Source of the DNA: DP-19 sp036496285
Lineage (GTDB): Bacteria > Desulfobacterota > Binatia > UTPRO1
DNA: 64,000 nt
Assembly: GCA_036496285.1 (NCBI GenBank)
Contig: DASXLI010000029.1
Coordinates: forward strand, 1-64,000
Direction: 5' to 3'
The notes under the pieces are model-generated. The model was not told where the DNA came from. It searched no databases and saw only the letters and a program-made list of their open reading frames with translations. Each line of letters opens with the position of its first letter. The first letter of the stretch is position 1. Below, one piece after another: positions 50,036 to 58,581 of the stretch. Position numbers and translations under genes: made by a program.

Positions 50036-50236
50036 GCCGGAAGGTTTCATCGACGCCGAGGTGGAGCTGGGCGCCCTCGTTCTCGAGCCAGCATCCACCA
50101 CGCTTCGCCAACTCGGAAGGCTTCGGCTGCTCCACGAGCGGACCACGTCGCGATAGAAGCCACTGGCAGCGGCGCCGCCCGCAGGCATTGCGAGTTGCAC
50201 GTGGTGAATCCCGATGAGGAGAGGCGTCTCAAGCAT
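50030..50236 (-). pseudogene. Frameshifted, truncated VOC-family gene
   Basis: On the reverse strand one frame reads MLETPLLIGIHHVQLAMPAG followed by GAAASGFYRDVV, the start of a VOC protein. It then loses resemblance, and the next frame picks up VEQPKPSELAKRGGCWLENE followed by GAQLHLGVDETFRP, the expected continuation. The simplest reading is one base lost near 50123-50128. After ETFRP the similarity ends, so the second half is gone. The upstream segment (49657-50029) shows nothing else convincing. Confidence 0.75.
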
Positions 50237-50317
50237 CGGGTCGCGCACGAGTTCTCCTTCGCTTGACACATTCGATGGCGAATGATAGAAGGTAGCCGAT
50301 TCAAGAGTCAAGGAGCA

Positions 50318-51049
50318 ATGTCGCGTCGCTCTGTTCAACTCGCTCTGCAGTTGTCCGCACCTCGCGGTTGGGGCGGCGCGCGACGCGGCGCAGGACGCAA
50401 TCCCGGACCGAACCCAGGTCTGCCGCACGTCTCGCGGGATCGCTTCGCCAGGTCGCTGCCCGCGCACGCAACGCTACGAGTGTGCTCGGGTCTGCCCTCG
50501 CTGCGGACCGTTCGGATCGTACGCGAGATCGAGCGCACGTTTGCCGTGGGTTGTGCGCGTCCCGGTTTTCGCCTGGTGCACTACTCCTTGCAGGGGAACC
50601 ATGCCCATCTGATCGTGGAGGCCAGCGATCGCGACGCGCTCGGGTGTGGGATGATGGCCGTCGGCTCGCGGCTCGCCCGCGCGGTGAACCGGGCCGCGAA
50701 GCGAACGGGCCCCGTGCTCGCCGATCGCTACCACATGCGGCTGCTGCGGACGCCGAAGGAGGTGCGCGGCGCGCTGCGCTACGTCCTCTTGAATGCGCGT
50801 CATCACTTGGGGCACCTCCAGGCAAAGCGGCCACGCGCAGTGACGCTCGATCCGGCGTCGTCGGGACGTTGGTTCGATGGGTGGAAGCGGGACGCGGCGA
50901 TCGTGGCTGACGAAATGGGCGCGGACCTGCCAGGGCGACCAGCGGTCGCGCGGGCTCGTACGTGGCTTCTGACCGTCGGATGGCGGCGCCACGGGCTGCT
51001 CGATCCTGCCGACGTGCCGGGGATGAGACCCGAAACCGGAGTTGGATAG
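50318..51049 (+). mobile_element. IS200-like / REP-associated tyrosine transposase gene
   Basis: 243-residue Y1-type transposase. A basic, Gly-rich start (QLSAPRGWGGARRGAGRNPG) leads to HVSRDRFARSLPAHATLRV, VHYSLQGNHAHLIVEASDRD with the HUH metal pair H95-x-H97, and RTPKEVRGALRYVLLNARHH with the likely nucleophile Tyr155. AAGGAG precedes the ATG at 50318. RAYT-type proteins act at REP sequences, but I saw no REP-like inverted repeats beside it. No terminal inverted repeats or target duplication were found, so boundaries of any mobile unit are unknown. Probably single-copy and domesticated. Confidence 0.82.
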
Positions 51050-51178
51050 AATGATTTGCGGCCGGTAGGTGCCGACGACGCGACCTCGGGCCCGGCTCTT
51101 TTCAGGTGTTCCCTCCCTTCCCTCATTGACGTCCGAAAATGGCGAGACGTAGTCGTGGGCAGATGCCATGATCCGACC

Positions 51179-52705
51179 ATGACGACGACCCCGACGACGC
51201 TCGATCGTGACGTGTGCTACCGCGCGATCCGGACGCGCGACGCCCGGTTCGACGGGAAGCTGTTGACGGCGGTCCTCACCACCGGCATCTACTGCCGGCC
51301 GATCTGTCCGGCGCGGACGCCGAAGCTCGAGAACGTCGTCTTCTACGCCAGCGCCGCGGCGGCGCAGGAGGCGGGGTTCCGGCCGTGCCTGCGCTGCCGG
51401 CCGGAGTCGTCGCCGGAGCTGGCGGCGTGGCGCGGCACCTCGAACACGGTCTCGCGCGCGCTCACCCTGATCGCCGACGGCGCCCTCGACGGTGGCGAAC
51501 GCGACGTCGGCGGGCTCGCGGCGCGGCTCGGCATCGGCGAGCGCCAGCTGCGGCGCCTCTTTCAGCAACACCTCGGCGCGTCGCCGATCGCGGTGGCGCA
51601 GACGCGGCGCGTACTGTTCGCCAAGCAGCTCATCCACGAGACGCGCATGCGCATGATCGACGTCGCGCTCGCGTCCGGCTTCGGCAGCTTGCGCCGCTTC
51701 AACGACACCTTCCATCGGCTCTACGATCGGCCGCCGTCGTCGCTGCGGCGGCTCTCACCGTCGCCGGAAGCCGGCGCCGGCGCCGCGATCACGGTCCGCC
51801 TGAGCTATGCCCCGCCGTACGACTGGGCGGCGATGATCGCGTTCCTCGCGGCGCGCGCAGTCCCCGGCGTCGAGATCGTCGAGCCGAGGCGTTACCGGCG
51901 CACGATCGAGCTCGACGGCCAGCACGGGACGATCGACGTGGCTCCGGTCACGGGCGCCAACGCCGTCGCCGCGACGATCCGCTTTCCCAACGTGCGCGCG
52001 CTGCCGTCGATCATCCGCCGCATCCGCCGGCTCTTCGACCTCACCGCCGACATCCGCTCGATCGCGGCGCACCTCGCGGAGGACCCGCTGCTCGCGCCGC
52101 TCGTGCGGGCCCGGCCCGGGCTGCGCGTCCCCGGCGCGTGGGACGGCTTCGAGCTCGCGATCCGCGCGATCCTCGGCCAGCAGATCACCGTCGCGGCGGC
52201 CCGCCAGCTCGCCGTGAAGCTCGTCGCCGCGCACGGCGAGCCGTTCGCGCCCGCCGCGAGCGGCGACGCGCCGGCGCTCAGCGCGGTATTTCCACGTGCG
52301 GAGCGTCTGGCCGGCGCGAATCTCGCACGGCTCGGCATGCCGCGTGCCCGCGCGACGGCCCTCTCGTCGCTGGCGGCGGCCGCCGTGGCGGATGCGCGGC
52401 TCTTCTCGGCCGAGCAGGACCTCGAATGCTCCGTCGCGCGCCTGCGCGATCTGCCCGGCGTCGGCGAGTGGACGGCGCAGTACATCGCGCTCCGGGCGCT
52501 GCACGAGCCCGACGCCTTCCCCGCGGGCGACATCGGCATTCTCCGTGCGCTCGCAACCGGCGACGAGCGGCCGACCGCGGCCGCCGCGCTGGCCCGCGCC
52601 GAGGCGTGGCGTCCGTGGCGCGCCTACGCCGCGCAACACCTCTGGACCAACGACAACGTGAAGCGCGTGCCGCCATCGCGCGCACGCCAGGAGGCAGTAG
52701 CATGA
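51179..52705 (+). CDS. Ada-AlkA fusion: methyl-sensing regulator and 3-methyladenine glycosylase
   Basis: 508 residues. Residues 1-80 form the Ada zinc domain with Cys at 39, 43, 70 and 73 (TTGIYCRPICPARTPKLENV, then GFRPCLRCRPE); methylation of Cys39 by phosphotriesters would trigger activation. An AraC-type helix-turn-helix follows (RLGIGERQLRRLFQQHLGAS, LASGFGSLRRFNDTFHRLYD). The C-terminal half is AlkA: an N-terminal TBP-like part (TVRLSYAPPYDWAAMIAFL) then helix-hairpin-helix with GQQITVAAARQLAVKL and LPGVGEWTAQYIALRAL, catalytic Asp in AGDIGI. ATG at 51179. It overlaps ogt by four bases (ATGA). Confidence 0.94.
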   Translation: MTTTPTTLDRDVCYRAIRTRDARFDGKLLTAVLTTGIYCRPICPARTPKLENVVFYASAAAAQEAGFRPCLRCRPESSPELAAWRGTSNTVSRALTLIADGALDGGERDVGGLAARLGIGERQLRRLFQQHLGASPIAVAQTRRVLFAKQLIHETRMRMIDVALASGFGSLRRFNDTFHRLYDRPPSSLRRLSPSPEAGAGAAITVRLSYAPPYDWAAMIAFLAARAVPGVEIVEPRRYRRTIELDGQHGTIDVAPVTGANAVAATIRFPNVRALPSIIRRIRRLFDLTADIRSIAAHLAEDPLLAPLVRARPGLRVPGAWDGFELAIRAILGQQITVAAARQLAVKLVAAHGEPFAPAASGDAPALSAVFPRAERLAGANLARLGMPRARATALSSLAAAAVADARLFSAEQDLECSVARLRDLPGVGEWTAQYIALRALHEPDAFPAGDIGILRALATGDERPTAAAALARAEAWRPWRAYAAQHLWTNDNVKRVPPSRARQEAVA

Positions 52706-53241
52706 CCAGCTCGACACGAACGTTGCTTTTCGACCGCGTCGCGTCGCCTGTGGGGGAGATCCTCCTCGTGTGCGACGACGACGGCACGCTGCTGGCGCTC
52801 GACTTCCACGACCACGAGGATCGCATGCGGCGGCTGCTGCGCCGCTACCACGGCCCGGTGACCCTGCGTCCCGGCCGCGCGCCGGCAGCCGTCACGCGGG
52901 CGATCGACGCGTTCTTCGCGGGCGACCTCGACGCGCTCGCGCGCATCCCGGTCCGCACCGCCGGCACAGACTTCCAGCGACGCGTGTGGACCGCGCTGCG
53001 CGACATCCCGTCCGGCGCCACCACGACGTACGGCGAGCTCGCGGCGGCGATCGGGCGGCCTGGTGCCAGCCGCGCCGTCGGACTGGCCAACGGCTCGAAC
53101 CCGGTCGCGCTCGTACTGCCGTGTCATCGGGTGATCGGCTCCGACGGCGGGCTCACGGGCTACGGCGGCGGCCTCGAGCGCAAGCGCTGGCTGCTGGAGC
53201 ACGAGCGCGGCGCGACGGACGCGCGGCGGGCTTCGGCGTGA
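52702..53241 (+). CDS. ogt: Methylated-DNA--[protein]-cysteine S-methyltransferase
   Basis: 179 residues. Suicide repair of O6-methylguanine. The C-terminal domain has FQRRVWTALRDIPSGATTTY and the acceptor motif LVLPCHRVIGSDGGLTGYGG with Cys141; the N-terminal domain (TLLFDRVASPVGEILLVCDD) is of the Ogt type. ATG overlaps the Ada-AlkA stop and its own stop overlaps the next gene (GTGA), so three genes are translationally coupled. Confidence 0.95.
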   Translation: MTSSTRTLLFDRVASPVGEILLVCDDDGTLLALDFHDHEDRMRRLLRRYHGPVTLRPGRAPAAVTRAIDAFFAGDLDALARIPVRTAGTDFQRRVWTALRDIPSGATTTYGELAAAIGRPGASRAVGLANGSNPVALVLPCHRVIGSDGGLTGYGGGLERKRWLLEHERGATDARRASA

Positions 53242-54053
53242 GCACGGCGGCCGATCGAGCGGCGCAGTTCCGCGCGCTGCACGCGCCCGGACGGTGTCTC
53301 CTCCTCGCCAACTGCTGGGACGCGGCGAGCGCGCGCGTGATCGAGTCGTGCGGCGCGCCGGCGGTGGCGACGACGAGCGCCGGCGTCGCCTGGGCGCACG
53401 GCTATCCCGACGGCGACGCCCTGCCGGCGTCGCTGCTCGTGCAGACGATCGGCGCGATCGCGCGCATGCTGTCAGTGCCGCTCAGCGTGGACGTCGAGGG
53501 CGGCTACTCGAGCGACCCGGCGGCCGTCGGCGACACCGTCGCCGCCGTGATCGACGCCGGCGCCGTCGGCATCAACATCGAGGACGGTAGCGCGCCGCCC
53601 GAGCTTCTCTGCCGGAAGATCGAAACCGCGAAGCGCATCGCGTCGCGCGCCGGCATCGATCTCTTCGTGAACGCCCGTACCGACGTGTTCCGCGGCCTCG
53701 TACCGTCCGACCAGATGGTCGACGTGACGATCGAGCGCGCCCGTCTCTATCGCGAGGCCGGATGCGACGGCGTGTTCGCGCCCGGCGCGGCGGATCCAGC
53801 CGCGATCCGCGCGCTCGTGCAGGCGATCCCGCTGCCGGTGAACGTCATGGTGTTCGCCGGGGTACCGTCTCCGGTGCAGCTCCGCGAGCTCGGCGTGCGC
53901 CGGGTGAGCGCCGGCTCGGCGATCGCCCAGGCGGCCTACGGCGTCGTGCGCCGTGCGACCGCCGCCTTCCTCGACGACGGCCGTTACGAGCCGATGATCG
54001 ACGGTGCCTGCACGTATCGCGAGCTGAACGCGCTCATCGCGCCCGCCGCCTGA
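53238..54053 (+). CDS. Isocitrate lyase/PEP mutase superfamily enzyme
   Basis: 271 residues of the PEP mutase/isocitrate lyase barrel. LLANCWDAASARVIESCGAP near residue 22, LSVDVEGGYSSDPAAVGDTV with Mg-binding Asp and Glu, INIEDGSAPPELLCRKIETA, and NARTDVFRGLVP. The isocitrate lyase KKCGH motif is absent, so cleavage of an unidentified oxo-acid or a C-P/C-C lyase role is more likely. GTG start overlaps the ogt stop by four bases. Similar proteins turn up beside alkylation-repair genes elsewhere, but why is not known. Confidence 0.88.
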   Translation: MSTAADRAAQFRALHAPGRCLLLANCWDAASARVIESCGAPAVATTSAGVAWAHGYPDGDALPASLLVQTIGAIARMLSVPLSVDVEGGYSSDPAAVGDTVAAVIDAGAVGINIEDGSAPPELLCRKIETAKRIASRAGIDLFVNARTDVFRGLVPSDQMVDVTIERARLYREAGCDGVFAPGAADPAAIRALVQAIPLPVNVMVFAGVPSPVQLRELGVRRVSAGSAIAQAAYGVVRRATAAFLDDGRYEPMIDGACTYRELNALIAPAA

Positions 54054-54078
54054 GCCGCCTCTCGCAATCCGCCGCGCG

Positions 54079-55569
54079 TCACGCGCTCCGTACGCGCGCG
54101 ACCGCCGCCTTCCAGCCGTCGTAGAGCGCGGTGCGCTGGTCGGGCGCCATCTTCGGCTTGAACACGCGATCGACGGCGCGTACGCGCGCGAGATCGGCCT
54201 GCGACCAGAGCCCGACGCCGAGGCCGGCGAGCATCGCGGCGCCGAGCGCCGTCGTCTCCACCACCTTCGGGCGGTCGACCGTCGTGCCGAGCACGTCGGC
54301 CTGGAACTGCATCAGGAAGTCGTTGGCGGCGGCACCGCCGTCGACCCGCATGACGTTGATCGGCCGGCCGGCGTCGGCGGCCATGGTCTCGACCACGTCG
54401 CGGCTCTGGTACGCGAGCGACTCGAGCGCGGCGCGCACGACGTGCGCCCGTGTCACCCCGCGGGTCAGGCCGAGGAGCGCGCCCCGCGCCCCGGGATCCC
54501 AGTACGGCGCGCCGAGGCCGACGAACGCCGGCACCAGGTACACGCCGAGCGTCGACGGGACGCTGCGCGCGAGCTTCTCGCTCTCGGCCGCCTTGCGCAG
54601 GAGGCCGAGGCCGTCGCGCAGCCACTGGATCGCCGCACCGGCGATGAAGACCGACCCTTCGAGCGCGTAGGTCGGCGCGCCGTTCGCGCCGACGGCGACG
54701 GTCGTGAGCAGGCCTCCCGTGCTGCGCACCGCATGGTCGCCCGTCTGCATGAGGGCGAAGCAGCCGGTGCCGTAGGTGTTCTTGACCATGCCGGGCTCGA
54801 CGCACGCCTGGCCGAAGAGCGCCGCTTGCTGGTCGCCGGCGATGCCCGCGATCGGCACGGGGGCGCCGAAAAGCGCGGCCTCGGTCTCCGCGAAGACCCC
54901 GCTCGACGGATGCACCTCGGGCAGCATGTCGCGGGGCACGTCGAGCAGGCGCAGCAGCTCCGTATCCCAGGCGCGCGCGTGGATGTCGTAGAGCAGCGTG
55001 CGCGACGCGTTGGTCGGGTCGGTCGCGTGGATGCGGCCGCCCGTCAGCTTCCACACCAGCCACGCGTCGATCGTGCCGAAGGCGAGGTCGCCGTGGACGG
55101 CCCGCGCGCGCACGTTGCGTGCGTTGTCGAGAATCCACGCCACCTTCGTGCCCGAGAAGTACGGATCGAGGACGAGCCCCGTTTTGGCGCGCACCAGCTC
55201 CTCGTGACCGGCCGCCTTGAGCTCGGCACACCGGTCGGCGGTGCGGCGGTCCTGCCAGACGATCGCGCGGCCGACCGGGGCGCCGCTCCGCCGGTCCCAC
55301 ACGACGGTGGTCTCGCGCTGGTTGGTGATGCCGATCGCCGCGAGGCCCTTGCCGCCGACGCCGGCGCGGCGCAGCGCCTGGCGCGCCACCTTCAAGGTGA
55401 CGCGCCAGATCTCCTCCGCGTCGTGCTCGACCCACCCGGGCTTCGGGTAGTGCTGCGTGAACTCCGAGTACGCGCGGCCGACGATGCGGCCGCGCCGGTC
55501 GAAGACGAGCACCGTCGATCCGGTCGTGCCCTGATCGATCGCCATCACATGTGAGCGTTTCGTCGCCAT
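54079..55569 (-). CDS. glpK: Glycerol kinase
   Basis: ATP-dependent phosphorylation of glycerol. 496 residues. MAIDQGTTGSTVLVFDRRGR near the start, QHYPKPGWVEHDAEEIW, ITNQRETTVVWDRRSGAPVG, NTYGTGCFALMQTGDHAV, YALEGSVFIAGAAIQWLRDG and LRVDGGAAANDFLMQFQAD-type ATPase blocks (here MRVDGGAAANDFLMQFQAD). ATG at 55569 is favoured because GAGGAG lies seven bases away. It pairs functionally with glpD at the left end of the window; no glycerol facilitator gene is adjacent. Confidence 0.96.
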   Translation of the reverse strand: MATKRSHVMAIDQGTTGSTVLVFDRRGRIVGRAYSEFTQHYPKPGWVEHDAEEIWRVTLKVARQALRRAGVGGKGLAAIGITNQRETTVVWDRRSGAPVGRAIVWQDRRTADRCAELKAAGHEELVRAKTGLVLDPYFSGTKVAWILDNARNVRARAVHGDLAFGTIDAWLVWKLTGGRIHATDPTNASRTLLYDIHARAWDTELLRLLDVPRDMLPEVHPSSGVFAETEAALFGAPVPIAGIAGDQQAALFGQACVEPGMVKNTYGTGCFALMQTGDHAVRSTGGLLTTVAVGANGAPTYALEGSVFIAGAAIQWLRDGLGLLRKAAESEKLARSVPSTLGVYLVPAFVGLGAPYWDPGARGALLGLTRGVTRAHVVRAALESLAYQSRDVVETMAADAGRPINVMRVDGGAAANDFLMQFQADVLGTTVDRPKVVETTALGAAMLAGLGVGLWSQADLARVRAVDRVFKPKMAPDQRTALYDGWKAAVARVRSA

Positions 55570-55580
55570 CTCCACTCTCC

Positions 55581-56366
55581 TCAGCGCGTGCCGAGCGTGA
55601 ACGTCGCCAGCACGAGCGTCTCGTTGACCTCGACGATCGCGCCGAGGAGGTCGTCGGTGACGCCTCCGAGGCGCGCGTGGACGAAGATGCGGCAGCAGAT
55701 CGTGATGACCGCCAGGACCAGGATCGCGAGCAGACCGCGCGCCGCGCCATTGGCGAGCGCCACCCAGAGGGCGCTCACCGTCGCGACGCCGAACTCGCGG
55801 AACTTCACGGTGCGGACCAGCTCGGAGCCGTCACCTGGGCCTGCCGTCCGCGAGCCGAACGCCAGAACGACCATCGACCAGCGCGCCAGCATCGGCGCGT
55901 AGAGCAGCGCCATCGTGCGGGTGCTCGTGCGCAGGGCGCCGATCGTTGCGATCTTCACGAGCAGCAGGACGCAAACGGCGACCGCGCCCGCAGCGCCGGG
56001 CCGCTGCACGTCGCCGCCCCGCACGAGCGCCTGCACCCCGCGCGCCAGGCCGCGCAGCTGCCGGCCGCCGCTCAGCGCGGCGAGCGTCGCGACCAGGAGG
56101 ACGGCGCGCGCGCCGGGCGCGAGCGGCGCGGCCGCGCGGTCGAGCAGTGCGAGGACGCCGCCGAGCGCGAGCCCGACCAGCGGGAAGAAGAGCGCCCCTT
56201 CGCCGAGCGGCGCGAGCACGCCGCGCAGCGGCAGGACGGTCAGGAAGCGGAGCGCGGCGGCGAGCTGCGCCAGCAGCGCCAGCGGGGCGTTCGCGTCCCG
56301 GCGCTGGCCGAGCGCCGCCTGAGCGGTCTCGTCGGCAGAAGGCTCGGGGGAGGGCTCGCGGTCCAT
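55581..56366 (-). CDS. cobS: Adenosylcobinamide-GDP ribazoletransferase
   Basis: Last steps of cobalamin nucleotide-loop assembly; inner-membrane protein of about 261 residues. LAAALRFLTVLPLRGVLAPL opens the domain, followed by several hydrophobic segments, MLARWSMVVLAFGSRTA, VKFREFGVATVSAL, and GGVTDDLLGAIVEVNETLVL with the conserved Asp pair and Glu. ATG at 56366 is the likely start; a Ser/Pro-rich leader of about 30 residues precedes the fold. No other cob gene or cobalamin riboswitch was seen nearby. Eleven bases upstream of glpK on the same strand, so possibly one transcript. Confidence 0.88.
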   Translation of the reverse strand: MDREPSPEPSADETAQAALGQRRDANAPLALLAQLAAALRFLTVLPLRGVLAPLGEGALFFPLVGLALGGVLALLDRAAAPLAPGARAVLLVATLAALSGGRQLRGLARGVQALVRGGDVQRPGAAGAVAVCVLLLVKIATIGALRTSTRTMALLYAPMLARWSMVVLAFGSRTAGPGDGSELVRTVKFREFGVATVSALWVALANGAARGLLAILVLAVITICCRIFVHARLGGVTDDLLGAIVEVNETLVLATFTLGTR

Positions 56367-56480
56367 CGGGCGTGCGGCGCGATGCTTTAGCAGCTCGGCG
56401 GCCGACCGGCCATGGCCGTGGCACGCGCCGTCCGGCACCGTCGTTGCGCGCGCGGAATCTCGTCCCTATCATCCCCGTCG

Positions 56481-57203
56481 ATGGCGTGGGCGAGCGATCC
56501 GCGTTCCGTGATCTCCGAGGCCGGCGCCGAGCTGGCGACCGCGTGCGGCGACGCGCTGCGGAGCCTCGTTCTCTACGGCAGCGCTGCGGGATCCGAGTTC
56601 GATCTCGAGCGTTCGGACGTCAACCTGGCCGTCGTGCTCGATCCCTGCGACGGGAGCCATCTGCGCCGCATCGCCCAGTGGTGGGGGCGCTGGCGCGACG
56701 CCCGCCTGGCCGCGCCACTCGTCCTCTCCGCCTGGGAGCTGGAGCGCTCGCGCGACGTCTTCCCGCTGGAGCTCCTCGACATCCGCGCCCGCCATCGGAC
56801 GCTCGCCGGCAAGGAGCTGTTCGCCGAGCTCGTCGTCGAGCCGGAGACCGTACGCGAGGAGTGCGAGCGCGAGGCGAAGGGCAAGCTCTTCCGCCTGCGC
56901 GGCCTCTACGTCGAGCTGTCGGGCGACACGGAGGCCCTGCACCGCCTGATGGTCGACTCGCGCAAGACCTTCCTCTACGTCATCCGCGGCCTCCTCCATC
57001 TACGCGGCGAGCCATGGCTCACGGACGGCGTCGCCGCGGTGCGGGCGTTCGAGCGGCGCTTCGCCTGCGCGCTGCCGACGCTCGCGGGCCTCGGCGAGTC
57101 CGCACGGCCGGGGCCGATCGACGAGCGCTTCGCCGCCTACCTCGCGGAGATCGCGACGCTCGCCGACGTCGCGGACCGCGAGGCGACCGGGCCCGCGGCG
57201 TGA
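56481..57203 (+). CDS. Nucleotidyltransferase-fold protein with altered catalytic motif
   Basis: 240 residues. The N-terminal segment RSLVLYGSAAGSEFDLERSD followed by VNLAVVLD aligns with the pol-beta nucleotidyltransferase signature GS-x(9-12)-[DE]-x-[DE], but the second acid is Asn (SDVN). The C-terminal half is helical (AKGKLFRLRGLYVELSGDTE, RKTFLYVIRGLLHLRG). Loss of one catalytic Asp may weaken or remove transferase activity; such variants occur as regulatory or antitoxin-like subunits. ATG at 56481. Its stop overlaps the TPM gene by four bases (GTGA). Function unknown. Confidence 0.68.
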   Translation: MAWASDPRSVISEAGAELATACGDALRSLVLYGSAAGSEFDLERSDVNLAVVLDPCDGSHLRRIAQWWGRWRDARLAAPLVLSAWELERSRDVFPLELLDIRARHRTLAGKELFAELVVEPETVREECEREAKGKLFRLRGLYVELSGDTEALHRLMVDSRKTFLYVIRGLLHLRGEPWLTDGVAAVRAFERRFACALPTLAGLGESARPGPIDERFAAYLAEIATLADVADREATGPAA

Positions 57204-57991
57204 CCGCGCGTCCGCGGCGCGCCGGCGCGCTGCTCGTCGCGCTCGCCGCCCTCCTGCTCACGGCCGCCGGCGCGAGCGCCGGGCCGACGCCCTTCCCCAC
57301 CCCCGTCGGCTTCGTCAACGACTTCGCGCACGTCATCGATGCCGCCACCAAGGCGGCGCTCGAGGGGCGCATCGGCGAGCTGAAGCAGAAGACGGGCTCC
57401 GAGATCGCGGTCGTCACCGTCCCCAGCGTCAAGCCGGAGACGCCCTTCGACTACGCGATGCACATCGCCGAGGCGTGGAAGCCCGGCGCCGCCGGCAAGG
57501 ACAACGGCGTCGTCTTCCTCGTCGCGGTCCAGGATCGCGGCCTCTTCATCGTCACCGGCTACGGCATCGGCGGCGCGTTGCCCGACGGCCTGGTCGGCGA
57601 GATCCGCGATCGCGAGATCGTGCCGCGCTTCAAGGCCGGCGACATGGCGGGCGGCATCCGCGCCGGCGTCGAGCGCATGGCGGCGATCATCGCGCGCGAG
57701 TACAACGTCACGCTCTCCGGCACGCCGCCCCCGCCGCTGCGGCGGCAGCAGCCGGCCGGGCTGCCGATCAGCCCGCTCTTGCTCCTCGTGCTGCTTGTGC
57801 TCTTCTTCATCGTGCTGCCGATGCTCACGTCGAGATCGGGCATCGCCGGCGGGCGGCGGCGCGGCGGCTACTTCGGGCCGACGATGTGGGGCGGTGGCTT
57901 CGGCGGCGGCGGCTTCGGCGGTTCGGGGGGCGGATTCGGAGGCTTCGGCGGCGGCAGCTTCGGTGGCGGAGGATCCGGGGGCTCATGGTAA
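57200..57991 (+). CDS. TPM-domain protein with Gly-rich tail
   Basis: 263 residues. A signal peptide (GALLVALAALLLTAAGASA) is followed by the TPM domain, about residues 30-165: FVNDFAHVIDAATKAALEGR, EIAVVTVPSVKPETPFDYAM, DNGVVFLVAVQDRGLFIVTG and IVPRFKAGDMAGGIRAGVER. Then a transmembrane helix (LLLVLLVLFFIVLPML) and a low-complexity Gly/Phe/Ser tail. TPM proteins (YgcG/Psb32 type) are linked to membrane-protein repair and often lie beside lemA, as here. Start GTG overlaps the upstream stop. Confidence 0.9.
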   Translation: MTARPRRAGALLVALAALLLTAAGASAGPTPFPTPVGFVNDFAHVIDAATKAALEGRIGELKQKTGSEIAVVTVPSVKPETPFDYAMHIAEAWKPGAAGKDNGVVFLVAVQDRGLFIVTGYGIGGALPDGLVGEIRDREIVPRFKAGDMAGGIRAGVERMAAIIAREYNVTLSGTPPPPLRRQQPAGLPISPLLLLVLLVLFFIVLPMLTSRSGIAGGRRRGGYFGPTMWGGGFGGGGFGGSGGGFGGFGGGSFGGGGSGGSW

Positions 57992-58014
57992 TGGCATTCC
58001 GAGAGGAGGCGACG

Positions 58015-58578
58015 ATGCGAACTTCGCGCTGGTTGGCGATCGTGATGGTGCTGCTGTCCTGGACACTCAGCGGGTGCGGCTACAACCGTCTCGTGTCGAT
58101 GCGCGAGGCGATCGACGGCGCATGGGCGCAAGTCGAGGTACAGCTGCAACGGCGGAACGATCTCGTCCCGAACCTCGTCGAGACCACCAAGGGCTATGCC
58201 GCGCACGAGCGCGAGATCTTCGAAGCGGTCGCCAACGCGCGTGCCAGGATGCTGCAGGCCGGCAACTCGCGCGATGCCGAGATCGACGCCTCGCGCGACA
58301 TGACGTCCGCCCTCTCGCGCCTCCTCGCCTTGTCGGAGAAGTACCCCGACCTGAAGGCCGACGCCCAGTTCGGCCGCCTCTCGGACGAGCTCGCCGGCAC
58401 CGAGAACCGCATCGCAACCGAGCGCGGTCGGTACAACAACGCCGTCCGCGACTACAACACGCTGGCGCAGAGCTTCCCGACGAACATGATCGCGAAGCTG
58501 ACCGGCTTCACGAAGCAGAAGTACTTCGACGCCCCCGAGAGCGCGCAGGGGGTTCCACAGGTCAAATTCGGGCAATAG
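58015..58578 (+). CDS. lemA: LemA-family lipoprotein
   Basis: 187 residues. Signal and lipobox in LAIVMVLLSWTLSGCGYN (lipid-modified Cys about residue 21). The coiled-coil LemA core follows: WAQVEVQLQRRNDLVPNLVE, KGYAAHEREIFEAVANARAR, LLALSEKYPDLKADAQFGRL, ENRIATERGRYNNAVRDYNT and SFPTNMIAKLTGF. GAGAGGAGG precedes the ATG. Family partner of TPM proteins. In this genome both N-terminal lipid anchor and TPM neighbour are kept. Confidence 0.94.
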   Translation: MRTSRWLAIVMVLLSWTLSGCGYNRLVSMREAIDGAWAQVEVQLQRRNDLVPNLVETTKGYAAHEREIFEAVANARARMLQAGNSRDAEIDASRDMTSALSRLLALSEKYPDLKADAQFGRLSDELAGTENRIATERGRYNNAVRDYNTLAQSFPTNMIAKLTGFTKQKYFDAPESAQGVPQVKFGQ

Positions 58579-58581
58579 GCC

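Noticed and set aside
56367..56480. Cobalamin riboswitch upstream of cobS
   Set aside because: No B12-box (GCCACTG-type) or matching folded elements in the 114-base gap.
57870..57991. Gly/Phe repeat at the end of the TPM gene as a DNA repeat or CRISPR-like array
   Set aside because: The periodicity is imperfect and codon-based, encoding a low-complexity tail common in TPM proteins.
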